Of a stretch of DNA of 48,350 nucleotides, positions 32,910 through 41,200 are shown piece by piece (positions within the stretch are counted from its first letter, which is position 1; every line of letters starts with the position of its first letter). The position numbers were made by a program, and so were the translations under genes. The notes under the pieces are model-generated. The model made no database searches. It was not told the origin of the DNA and saw nothing but the letters and a program-made list of their open reading frames with translations. This DNA is from Treponema sp. (GTDB lineage: Bacteria > Spirochaetota > Spirochaetia > Treponematales > Breznakiellaceae), in contig JAISCR010000180.1 in assembly GCA_031265435.1 (NCBI GenBank), positions 1 through 48,350 of the forward strand, given 5' to 3'.

Positions 32910-33866
32910 CTAGAAAAGCGAATAGTCCGCTTCGATTTTCTTTACGATATGGTTCACCACCATGATGGTGATAAAACAGAGGACCGACTGGTACAGTGTC
33001 GCGGCGGCGGTCATACCGAGGTTCGCGTTGGAAACCAGGGAACGGAACACGTAGGTATCGATCACATCGGTGGCGTTGTAAAGCTGCCCGTTGTTCCCCA
33101 CTATCTGGTAGAACATCTGGAAATCCCCCCGGAGAATCCGGCCCATGTGCAGAAGCAGTACGATAATGACGGTAGGCCTGATTGAAGGGAACGTAATATA
33201 CCAGATCTTCTGGAAGATGTTGGCGCCGTCAATATCGGCGGCCTCGAAGCACTCTTGGTCTATGGCGGTGATAGAGGCGATGAAGATAATCGAGTTGTAA
33301 CCTACCCATTTCCAGGAGTTAAAAATACAGATAATAACGGGCCAGGCATGGGGCATACCGTACACATTCACCGGCTCCACGCTCAGGGATTTCAGGACAC
33401 CGTTTATAATCCCGGTTTCATAGTTAAAAATATTGAAAACGAAGGTCCCCACGATGACCCATGAAATGAAGTAGGGCAGGAAGATCACCGACTGGCAGAA
33501 CCGTTTGTACAGTCTCCCCGACAGTTCGGAGATAAAGACAGCCACCACGACTGCCAGGGCCTGGGAAGTAAGCAGATTGACTAAATTGTAGAGGAAGGTA
33601 TTCCTGGTAATACGAAAACCGGTTCCCGACTGGAAAAGGTAGCGGAAATTGTTGAAACCGTACCAGGGGCTGCCGAAGATGCCCAGATTAAAACGGTAAT
33701 TTTTGAAGGCCAGGACCAGACCGGTCATGGGAAGGTAGGAAAGTACCAGTACCAGGATGACCGCCGGGGCGGCCATAAAAAAGAGCGCCTTGTTCCTGTC
33801 GAACTCGTACAGAAAGCCGTCTTTTTTTATACGCAAGGGCCGCCCCGAAAAATTCGATTTCACCAT
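32910..33866 (-). CDS. ABC transporter permease (LplB family)
   Basis: 318 residues from ATG 33866. The reading frame continues upstream to 33953, but that part crosses the promoter and looks non-coding. The first membrane helix is ALFFMAAPAVILVLVLSYLP and the typical motif PWYGFNNFRYLF follows. The EAA loop reads CFEAADIDGANIFQKIWYI. First gene of the leftward operon lplB-lplC-binding protein-reductase. No Shine-Dalgarno is visible, and a -10-like box lies seven bases before the start. Confidence 0.88.
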   Translation of the reverse strand: MVKSNFSGRPLRIKKDGFLYEFDRNKALFFMAAPAVILVLVLSYLPMTGLVLAFKNYRFNLGIFGSPWYGFNNFRYLFQSGTGFRITRNTFLYNLVNLLTSQALAVVVAVFISELSGRLYKRFCQSVIFLPYFISWVIVGTFVFNIFNYETGIINGVLKSLSVEPVNVYGMPHAWPVIICIFNSWKWVGYNSIIFIASITAIDQECFEAADIDGANIFQKIWYITFPSIRPTVIIVLLLHMGRILRGDFQMFYQIVGNNGQLYNATDVIDTYVFRSLVSNANLGMTAAATLYQSVLCFITIMVVNHIVKKIEADYSLF

Positions 33867-33873
33867 TTTCAGT

Positions 33874-33902
33874 ATTTTACTTTTAGTCCATACATCACAC
33901 AA
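33874..33902 (-). promoter_or_regulatory. Promoter of the lpl operon (leaderless type)
   Basis: Minus strand TTGTGT (33902-33897), 17-bp spacer, TAAAAT (33879-33874), then seven bases to ATG. The -35 is weak, so activation by the divergent AraC regulator is plausible. Confidence 0.45.
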
Positions 33903-33946
33903 TGAACAATCGGGACAAAAATTGGCTTTTTTTATCCGTTTTAGAG

Positions 33947-33975
33947 TTTCCACTTTTGGATTGTGGTGTTACAAT
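33947..33975 (+). promoter_or_regulatory. Promoter of the araC-type regulator (leaderless type)
   Basis: TTTCCA (33947-33952), 17-bp spacer, TACAAT (33970-33975), then AGCGAAA and ATG at 33983 with no ribosome site. The 116-bp region between the two divergent start codons is the likely control region. Confidence 0.5.
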
Positions 33976-33982
33976 AGCGAAA

Positions 33983-34888
33983 ATGAAGGAATGCGGGCCC
34001 AAAAGATTTGATATTGATCATATAACCAATCTGAAGCTGGAATCCTATGAATTTGTCCTGGCCTTTGCCGCCATATTGGATAATGGGCCCGGTTCATTTT
34101 TACAGCAACACCCTTTTTACGAAATTCATTATGCTTTAGACGAACCTTTCCAGATAATGGTTAAGGACAAGATAATAACCTGCGCGAAAAATAAGCCGCT
34201 TATACTTGCAAAAAATGTAAAACATCAACTATTTTTTCAACCAAACCGCAGTTTTAATTATTTTGTCTGTATGTGGGATATTCTCCCTATTGCCGCGCAG
34301 TCCTGCCGCGGTCCCGAAGGGGAAAAAGAATATACGGATCTGCGGAATTCCCTTGAACAGTTGGACAAAAGCTCGTTTATCCTTTCTAAAATACCTTTTG
34401 ACGGAAGTAATATATTGAGTGATGTTGGCAACGAATGGATAAATAGACAGCTTGCCTGGAACAGCACTGTCTGTTTTAAGTTACATGAATTTATAATCAA
34501 ATCTCTGCGGCATACCACGAAGCCGCGGGTCACAGACAAGGCGCTGGCGGGTATACCCAATTATGTGCTTAGGGCCAATAAATTTCTGCATTCCCACTTT
34601 GCCGAGTCTATAACTCTGGAAGATGTGGCCGGGCATGCCAATATTTCTCCCCGGCATCTTAATCACGTATACATGCAAATTTTCAATACTTCTGTCATGC
34701 ATAATTTAAGCGAAATTCGTATAGAATATGCTAAAAAATATTTATGCTCCACAGACTTTTCAATCGAGAAAATTGCGGAAATTGTAGGTTTTACATCCGC
34801 CAGAACTTTGTACAAGCTCTTTAGGAAGTACGCGGGAATCACGATATCCCAATATCGGGAGAACAAACAACGTAAGGATATATGCTAG
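33983..34888 (+). CDS. AraC-family transcriptional regulator
   Basis: 301 residues from ATG 33983; an upstream in-frame ATG (33902) lies before the promoter and is rejected. The N-terminal half is a sensor region with cupin-like elements (QQHPFYEIHYALDEPF). The C-terminal ~100 residues carry two helix-turn-helices: ITLEDVAGHANISPRHLNHV and FSIEKIAEIVGFTSARTLYK, ending YAGITISQYRENKQ. Divergent from the lpl transporter operon, which it probably controls in response to the imported compound. The TAG stop at 34886-34888 lies within the terminus of a MITE-like insertion, so the native C-terminus may have been longer. Confidence 0.9.
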   Translation: MKECGPKRFDIDHITNLKLESYEFVLAFAAILDNGPGSFLQQHPFYEIHYALDEPFQIMVKDKIITCAKNKPLILAKNVKHQLFFQPNRSFNYFVCMWDILPIAAQSCRGPEGEKEYTDLRNSLEQLDKSSFILSKIPFDGSNILSDVGNEWINRQLAWNSTVCFKLHEFIIKSLRHTTKPRVTDKALAGIPNYVLRANKFLHSHFAESITLEDVAGHANISPRHLNHVYMQIFNTSVMHNLSEIRIEYAKKYLCSTDFSIEKIAEIVGFTSARTLYKLFRKYAGITISQYRENKQRKDIC

Positions 34889-35070
34889 TGTCCCGACATC
34901 ATTCAAACTGTGGGCAGCGAACTCAAGACCGGAAGAAGAATATTTTACCACAACGTCGAAAAAGTCGAAGAAGGAAAGAGAGGTTTCTTAAAAAACTTAT
35001 TCGACTTCTTTAACTTCGCGGTTAATAAAATTCTTCATGTATCCACTGTTACAATCGTGTCCGGACACTA
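34886..35070 (+). mobile_element. MITE-like element with imperfect terminal inverted repeats
   Basis: The first 26 bases (TAGTGTCCCGACATCATTCA and on) and the reverse complement of the last 26 (TAGTGTCCGGACACGATTGT and on) agree at 20 of 26 positions. The element is 185 bp, flanked by C and G so that CTAG stands at both ends and could be a target duplication. The interior carries a GTCGAA hairpin core (copy E: CAACGTCGAAAAAGTCGAAG pairing with TTCGACTTCTTTAACTTCG). It encodes no protein. Its left ~145 bases match copy D (4044-4208) on the opposite strand. Confidence 0.65.
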
Positions 35071-35164
35071 GGGCCTTGGCTCAGGAAATCGCGAGGGGGC
35101 GGCGCGATAGCGGAACCCCGGAAACCCCCGGCCTTAGCACCACGCTTTTTACTCACTAAACAGT

Positions 35165-36628
35165 TTACTTATTTTCCGGCAACACCGTCCACGGATAAGA
35201 CGGTCTGTCGTGCAAAAACAGTTTCAGATGGTCGAACTGTGGGTGTTTCGCCAGGAATTCGCCGGCGTAAAAGGCCGTGCCGCAGCTGCTGCCCCATCGG
35301 GCGTTCAGTTGCAGCGTTTTCGCAAGCTCCGCGTCGATACCCATGCCATCTATCGCGCCGCGCGGTTGGTACGGCTTCGGGCGCGACGGGTCGGACATAT
35401 ACTCACGTTTGTCGAAGTTGTAATGCGAGCAGACGGTCCGGCTGTTTCCCTCCGTTTCGCAGTCGTTGTAAACATCATAATGGTCGGCGATGATCCGGCG
35501 TCCGGTTTCGAGGTTGATTCCGCCTTCAGCGCCGTATTTTTCAACGAGCTGCGGCAGACGGACGCGCCGCGCTCCCTGGTGTCTGCGAACGTCATCACCG
35601 CCGTCATTGGAACATTCGAGATTTTTGATGGGCGGATACTTCGGGTAATTCGCGCCGATAAAATACGGTTTCTCATCGTCTGCCAATTTATGCGTTACTT
35701 CGTAAAACACGAGCCCTTCTTCAAATTCCCAAATAGAATTGTCGCGGTAATCGGCAAGCAGCCACGTGTTGGCGTAATCGCCGCTCTCGCCCGCGCGCAT
35801 AATGCTTACAAACGATGTTGCATCATTTTCACCATTAATCGAGGTAAAGTGCTGAACAGCGCGGCGTATGCGATCAAATTCGGGAATACTCGTATTAGTG
35901 TCCTTGTTGTACCGGTTGAAACCGCCGATTGTCGTTTCAGTTATGGCGACGCGATCGTTGACGCCGTTGCCGGCCTGGACGATATAAAAATCCGCCATCG
36001 AGTGGACATAGCCAATCTGCGTTTGCATCGTAAACTTGTGGCCTGAGCCGTCGGCGGGCGTGATTGTCGCTATTACATTGGCGTAACCGCTCGTTTCAAA
36101 GACGTTAAACGAATTGTGAAACATCACGGGCTTGCCGTCCGCAGTGTATCTGCCCGTGGCGACAAATGCGGAACAATGATCGCGGCGTTCCCGGACAGGC
36201 ATGGAAATCGTGTCGTGTGCCGGCTTCGCGTGAGCCTTATACGCCGTTCCGCCGTCGAACGCATAGCCTGACCATCCCTCCATCCAATTGAGAACGGTAA
36301 TATCCCAGACATCATAGCATGTACCGAGAACAGCGTTCACGCCGTCTGCTATCGCCGTCATCTCAACGCGGATTTCCTCCGACAGCGTTTGCCTGCTCAA
36401 GCGTTCGACATCCTTTCGGGCATAATCATAATCAATGCCCATACAAACCCATACGTACTGCTTCGTTTCCTCGATGTACGCCTTGATTTCCTCCGCGAGC
36501 ATACGTCCGTGGTCATCGCCAATCTGTTCGCTTGTGCCGCGCAGATTCAGTACATACCAGCCGTCTTTGAAGTTAACCGCGCCGCCGTTTCTCGCACGGG
36601 CGCTGCGTTCCTTCGCATTGAAGTTCAT
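35165..36628 (-). CDS. C45-type / phospholipase B-like Ntn hydrolase
   Basis: 487 residues, ATG with AAGGAGG upstream. The central motif RRDHCSAFVATGRYTADGKP (Cys152) fits an N-terminal-nucleophile hydrolase of the acyl-CoA:6-aminopenicillanic-acid acyltransferase (C45) or phospholipase B-like group, in which autocleavage before Cys exposes the nucleophile. The conserved HNSF and WEFEEGLVFYEV segments downstream agree. Early segment GTSEQIGDDHGRMLAEEI is typical of the family's propeptide region. No signal peptide is seen, so it appears cytoplasmic. The natural substrate is unknown; amide or ester cleavage of an acylated compound is likely. Its end faces the MITE-like element; its promoter diverges from that of metY. 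Confidence 0.75.
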   Translation of the reverse strand: MNFNAKERSARARNGGAVNFKDGWYVLNLRGTSEQIGDDHGRMLAEEIKAYIEETKQYVWVCMGIDYDYARKDVERLSRQTLSEEIRVEMTAIADGVNAVLGTCYDVWDITVLNWMEGWSGYAFDGGTAYKAHAKPAHDTISMPVRERRDHCSAFVATGRYTADGKPVMFHNSFNVFETSGYANVIATITPADGSGHKFTMQTQIGYVHSMADFYIVQAGNGVNDRVAITETTIGGFNRYNKDTNTSIPEFDRIRRAVQHFTSINGENDATSFVSIMRAGESGDYANTWLLADYRDNSIWEFEEGLVFYEVTHKLADDEKPYFIGANYPKYPPIKNLECSNDGGDDVRRHQGARRVRLPQLVEKYGAEGGINLETGRRIIADHYDVYNDCETEGNSRTVCSHYNFDKREYMSDPSRPKPYQPRGAIDGMGIDAELAKTLQLNARWGSSCGTAFYAGEFLAKHPQFDHLKLFLHDRPSYPWTVLPENK

Positions 36629-36714
36629 ATTATGCCTCCTTCTTTCGGACCCAGTACTTGGCTATCTGCCGGATTTAACCTTATCTGTTGCCCTTTACTA
36701 TACGTAAATACAAG

Positions 36715-36742
36715 AATATATCTTGCAAAGAAAGTTTGTCAA
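36715..36742 (-). promoter_or_regulatory. Promoter of the Ntn hydrolase gene
   Basis: Minus strand TTGACA (36742-36737), 16-bp spacer, TATATT (36720-36715). Its -35 region is part of the 10-bp inverted repeat TTTGTCAAGG (36735-36744) / CCTTGACAAA (36779-36788) shared with the metY promoter. Confidence 0.6.
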
Positions 36743-36780
36743 GGTGCGTTCGCATTTCCTGCATTTTCACAAAAAAGCCC

Positions 36781-36809
36781 TTGACAAAGGCCTTCAAACA
36801 TCATATAGT
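36781..36809 (+). promoter_or_regulatory. Promoter of metY
   Basis: Consensus TTGACA (36781-36786), 17-bp spacer, TATAGT (36804-36809). The leader of about 43 bases has a small hairpin (CCTAT and ATAGG around TGTTTTT) and then AAAGGAG before the ATG. I see no S-box or other known riboswitch. Confidence 0.7.
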
Positions 36810-36858
36810 ATATTAAACCTATTGTTTTTATAGGAAAAAAACCCGAAAGGAGAATAGT

Positions 36859-38148
36859 ATGTCCGAAAAACAGTATCAATTTGAAACTCTCCAGGTTCAT
36901 GCCGGACAGGAGAAACCGGATCCGGCCACCGACGCAAGGGCCGTGCCCATCTATCAAACCACGTCCTATGTATTTCCCAGTTCAGCCTCCGCGGCGGGCC
37001 GTTTTGCCCTTAGCGAGCCGGGGAATATCTATACCAGGATCATGAACCCCACCTGGGATGTCTTTGAGAAGCGGATTGCCGCTCTGGAAGGGGGCATTGC
37101 CGCTCTTGCCGTCTCTTCGGGAGCCGCCGCTATCACCTATGCGATTCAGAACATAACCCGTTCCGGGGATCACATTGTCTCCGACAACCAGCTCTACGGC
37201 GGGACCTATAATCTCTTTGCCAATACCTTCAGGGACATGGGGGTGGAGGTGAGTTTCATTGACGGAAGCAATCCCGCCAATTTTGAAAAGGCCATCAAAC
37301 CCAATACAAAGGCCCTGTTCTTTGAAACCGTGGGGAACCCCAACGCGAGTATAGTGGATGTAAAGGCGGTTGCCGATATTGCCCACAGGCACGGTATTCC
37401 CGCCATCGTAGACAGCACTTTTGCCACTCCCTATTTGCTCAAGCCTATTGATTACGGCATTGATATTGTCGTCCATTCGGCAACAAAGTTTATCGGCGGC
37501 CATGGCACCAGTATAGGAGGCGTTATAGTGGACGGGGGTAAATTTGACTGGGCCGCCAATGACAAATTCCCCGGCCTCTCCACACCCAATTCAAGCTATC
37601 ACGGCGTTGTCTTTACCCAAGCCGTGGGGAACCTTGCATACATCATCAAGGCCAGGGTCACGCTGCTCCGGGACACCGGCTCCGCGCTTTCGCCTTTCAA
37701 CGCCTTCCTCTTCCTCCAGGGCCTGGAAACCCTTTCGCTCAGGGTGGAACGGCATACGGAAAACACGCTCAAGGTTGTGGAATTTCTTGCAAAGCATCCC
37801 CAGGTGGAAAAGGTGAACCATCCCGCTCTCTCTTCCCACCGGGATCATGAGCTTTTCGGGAAGTACTTCCCCAGGGGCGGAGCGTCAATCTTCACCTTCG
37901 AGCTCAAGGGGGACGCGGAAAAGGCCAAGCGCTTTACCGAAAAACTCAAACTCTTCTCGCTTCTGGCGAATGTCGCCGATGTAAAATCCCTTGTGATTCA
38001 TCCTGCCTCTACCACCCATTCCCAGATGAGCGAAACCGAACTTCTCGAATCGGGGATCAAACCGAATACGGTACGGCTTTCAATCGGGATCGAACATATT
38101 GATGATATACTTGCCGACCTCGAACAGGGCTTCGAAGAAGTAAAGTAA
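36859..38148 (+). CDS. metY: O-acetylhomoserine sulfhydrylase (aminocarboxypropyltransferase)
   Basis: PLP enzyme of the Cys/Met-metabolism family making homocysteine from O-acetylhomoserine and sulfide. 429 residues, the longer MetY size rather than ~390 for MetB/MetC. Motifs: ETLQVHAGQEKPDPATDARA, VPIYQTTSYVF, YTRIMNPTWDVFEKRIAALEGG, SDNQLYGGTYNLF, the PLP lysine in VHSATKFIGGHG (about residue 208), NSSYHGVVF, and the late VADVKSLVIHPASTTHSQ. Transcribed alone from its own promoter. Homologues can use other sulfur or selenium nucleophiles in vitro; this is only a remark given the selenium genes nearby. Confidence 0.93.
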   Translation: MSEKQYQFETLQVHAGQEKPDPATDARAVPIYQTTSYVFPSSASAAGRFALSEPGNIYTRIMNPTWDVFEKRIAALEGGIAALAVSSGAAAITYAIQNITRSGDHIVSDNQLYGGTYNLFANTFRDMGVEVSFIDGSNPANFEKAIKPNTKALFFETVGNPNASIVDVKAVADIAHRHGIPAIVDSTFATPYLLKPIDYGIDIVVHSATKFIGGHGTSIGGVIVDGGKFDWAANDKFPGLSTPNSSYHGVVFTQAVGNLAYIIKARVTLLRDTGSALSPFNAFLFLQGLETLSLRVERHTENTLKVVEFLAKHPQVEKVNHPALSSHRDHELFGKYFPRGGASIFTFELKGDAEKAKRFTEKLKLFSLLANVADVKSLVIHPASTTHSQMSETELLESGIKPNTVRLSIGIEHIDDILADLEQGFEEVK

Positions 38149-38209
38149 GATTTTTTAATCACGGACGACACAAACCGCGATCCTCCAAAAAACGTTCTTT
38201 TCTTTTACC

Positions 38210-38247
38210 GGGCTTGTTCCGAAACAGGCCCGGGCTTTGGAACAAGC
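38210..38247 (+). other. Two mutually exclusive hairpins downstream of metY
   Basis: GGGCTTGTT (38210-38218) can pair with AACAGGCCC (38223-38231). Alternatively GCTTGTTCC (38212-38220) pairs perfectly with GGAACAAGC (38239-38247). The two share bases and cannot coexist. No T run follows. Such pairs resemble attenuator logic, but the promoter of the next gene lies after them, so termination of metY mRNA is the simpler role. Confidence 0.4.
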
Positions 38248-38262
38248 TTAATTGCCGCTTTA

Positions 38263-38292
38263 TTTACTTTTCGTGAAGAATGATGGTAGAAT
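38263..38292 (+). promoter_or_regulatory. Leaderless-type promoter of the hybrid sensor kinase
   Basis: TTTACT (38263-38268), 18-bp spacer, TAGAAT (38287-38292), then CGTATT and ATG at 38299. No Shine-Dalgarno. Confidence 0.55.
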
Positions 38293-38298
38293 CGTATT

Positions 38299-41200
38299 AT
38301 GGCGGTAAGGTACACAAAATTCAGGAATTTAGCCGGAAAAATTTGCTTTTGTGTGGCCGCCGGATTACTTGTATGCGTTGCGGGCTGCAGGATGGAAGTA
38401 CAGCCTGAGTCCGAGGGGAGCCTTCACCCGGCGGAGTATCCTGTTTATACTTCTTTCCGGACTGTACCCGGCGTAACAGAGGATGAGATTGCCGCCATCG
38501 AAGCCCTGCGGGAGCAAAAAGACGCATTCGTTTATGGAATGAATCTCTCTACCGAGACCTTTTTTGACGAAAACGGCGGGATTCGGGGATACACCGCCCT
38601 GTTTTGCGGCTGGTTAACGGAACTTTTCGGGATTCGCTTTGAGCCTGCCGTTTATGAGTGGGGCGATTTGATTGAGGGACTTGAATCGGGCGAGATTGAT
38701 TTTTCCGGCGAATTGACAGCCACGGAGGCTCGCCGGAAGATCTATTTTATGACCGATGCCATTGCCGAACGTTCAATTAAGTTTATGCGGATCGCGGGGA
38801 GCGAAGAGCTGTCCGATATAACCAAAAGACGGCCCCCGCGTTATGCGTTCCTGGAGGGCACGATCACGCCCGGCCTTGTTTTGCCCCATATCAGAAACCA
38901 TATTGAAACTGTCTTTATTAATGATTACCGGACAGCATATTCCATGCTGAAAAATGATGAAATAGACGCCTTTTTCGACGAAGGCATTGCGGAGGCCGCT
39001 TTCGATGTGTACGGGGACATAAAGGCGGAAGAATTTTTCCCGCTGATCTACGGGCCGGTTTCCCTTACAGCCCGGAACCCGCCGCTGGAACCGGTAATCT
39101 CCATTGTTCAAAAGGCGCTTCAGAACGACGGTATGTACCATTTAATCGAATTGTATAACGCCGGGCAGCAGGAATACATGAGGCACAAATTTTCGCTGCA
39201 GTTGAACGAAGAGGAACGGTTATACATACGGGAACATATCAACAGCGGAAATGCCGTGCCGGTATTGTTTGAATACGACAATTATCCTGCCAGTTTCTAC
39301 AACAGCCAGGAAAGGCAGTGGCAGGGCATTGCCGTTGATGTACTAAAGGAAATTGAAAACATCACGAACCTGTCTTTTACGCGTTTGAATGACGGCATTA
39401 CCGAATGGCCGGAACTTCTGGATATGCTTGGAACCGGAAAAGCTTCCATGATTACCGAACTTATCCGTTCGGCCGAACGGGAGAACCGTTTCCTCTGGAC
39501 GGATGAATCATATCAGACCGATTATTATGCGCTTCTGTCCAAATCCGATTTTCCGGATCTTAAAATTAATGAGGTTCTCTATAACAGGGTAGGGCTCATT
39601 TATGACGCGGCCTACACCGAATTGTTCCACAGCTGGTTTCCGGATCACGCGGACACGGTAGAATACCGCAACACGGATGATGCCTTTGCCGCACTGGAAA
39701 ACGGTGAGGTGAGTCTCGTTATGGCAACGCGGAATTTGCTTCTCAGCATCACAAATTACAGTGAACGGGCAGGCTACAAGGCAAATATCGTATTCAACCG
39801 GTCTTTTGATTCCCTGTTCGGCTTTAATATCAACGAAACCCGGCTGCGATCCATTGTCGATAAAGCATTGCGCATGATTGATACAAACAGTATCGCCGAA
39901 CGCTGGACGCGCAAAACTTTTGACTACCGTGTCAAGCTGGAGCGGCAGCTGATGCCCTGGATCATCGGGGTTTCCGGTCTCCTGTTTTGCGTTTTTATCC
40001 TTCTGGTTGTTATGTTCTACCGGAACCGTCAGGAAGGTAAACGGCTTGAGAAGATCGTGCAGGATCGTACCGCCAAGCTTGTCAGGCAGGATGAACTTTT
40101 GCATGCCGTAAACGCCGCCGCGGCGGTTCTGCTTGCCTCCGGTACGGAGGAATTGAAAAATGCCATTGACGGCGGAATTGAGAAGATTGCGCACAGTGTA
40201 AATGTTGACCGTATAAATGTATGGCAGAATAATCCAAGAGATGACGGACTGCTCTATTACACCTGTGTCTATGAATGGAGGAATGAGGGCACGCCGGTGT
40301 ACTCAGGCGGGAAGATGGATTTTTCGTATCGGGATACGCTTCCCCAATGGGAAGAAATACTTGCCGGCGGGTTGAGCATAAACGGTCCAATCGGTAGTTT
40401 TCAGGAAACCGAACGCGCCACGCTGGAACCATACTACATCAAATCCATTCTGGCCGTTCCTGTATTCCTGAAGAGTGTCTTTTGGGGTTTTATCAGTTTC
40501 GATGACTGCCGTCTGGAGCGCAGTTTTCCGCAAGAGGAGGAAAACATCCTCAGATCGGCGAGTCTTCTCATTGTGAATACCATATTGCGAAATGAAATGG
40601 CGCAGAATGTCCGCAATGCCCTGAAGGCCGCCGAAGCCGCCAGTCACGCAAAAAGCGATTTTCTGGCAAACATGAGTCACGAGATCCGCACACCGATGAA
40701 TGCCATCATCGGTATGACCTCCATAGGTAAAGCGGCCTCCGACATAGAACGGAAAAATTACTGTCTCATAAAAATTGAGGATGCTTCAAATCATCTTCTG
40801 GGCATTATCAACGATATATTGGATATGTCAAAAATAGAGGCAAATAAATTTGAACTTTCCCCCGCGGAGTTCAACTTTGAAAAGATGCTCCAGCGGGTAG
40901 TTAATGTTATTAACTTCCGGGTGGGAGAGAAAGAGCAGAGTTTTACCGTACATATCGACAGGGCAATTCCCCATACCCTGATTGGAGACGACCAGCGGCT
41001 GGCCCAGGTGATTACCAATCTTTTGAGTAACGCGGTAAAATTTACGCCGGATCACGGTTCCATCACGCTGGATGCGGATTTTGTAAAAGAGGAAGACGGC
41101 CTCTGTTCCATTCAGATCAAAGTAAAAGATACCGGCATAGGTATCAGCAAAGAACAGCAGTCCAGTCTCTTTCATTCCTTCCAGCAGGCCGAAAGCAGTA

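Noticed and set aside
35072-35164. G+C-rich stretch after the MITE-like element, considered as a tRNA or terminator
   Set aside because: No cloverleaf, no conserved TTC loop and no T run; the possible stems are weak.
36810-36858. Leader of metY considered as an S-adenosylmethionine or cobalamin riboswitch
   Set aside because: Only about 43 bases long with one five-base hairpin, too short for known classes.
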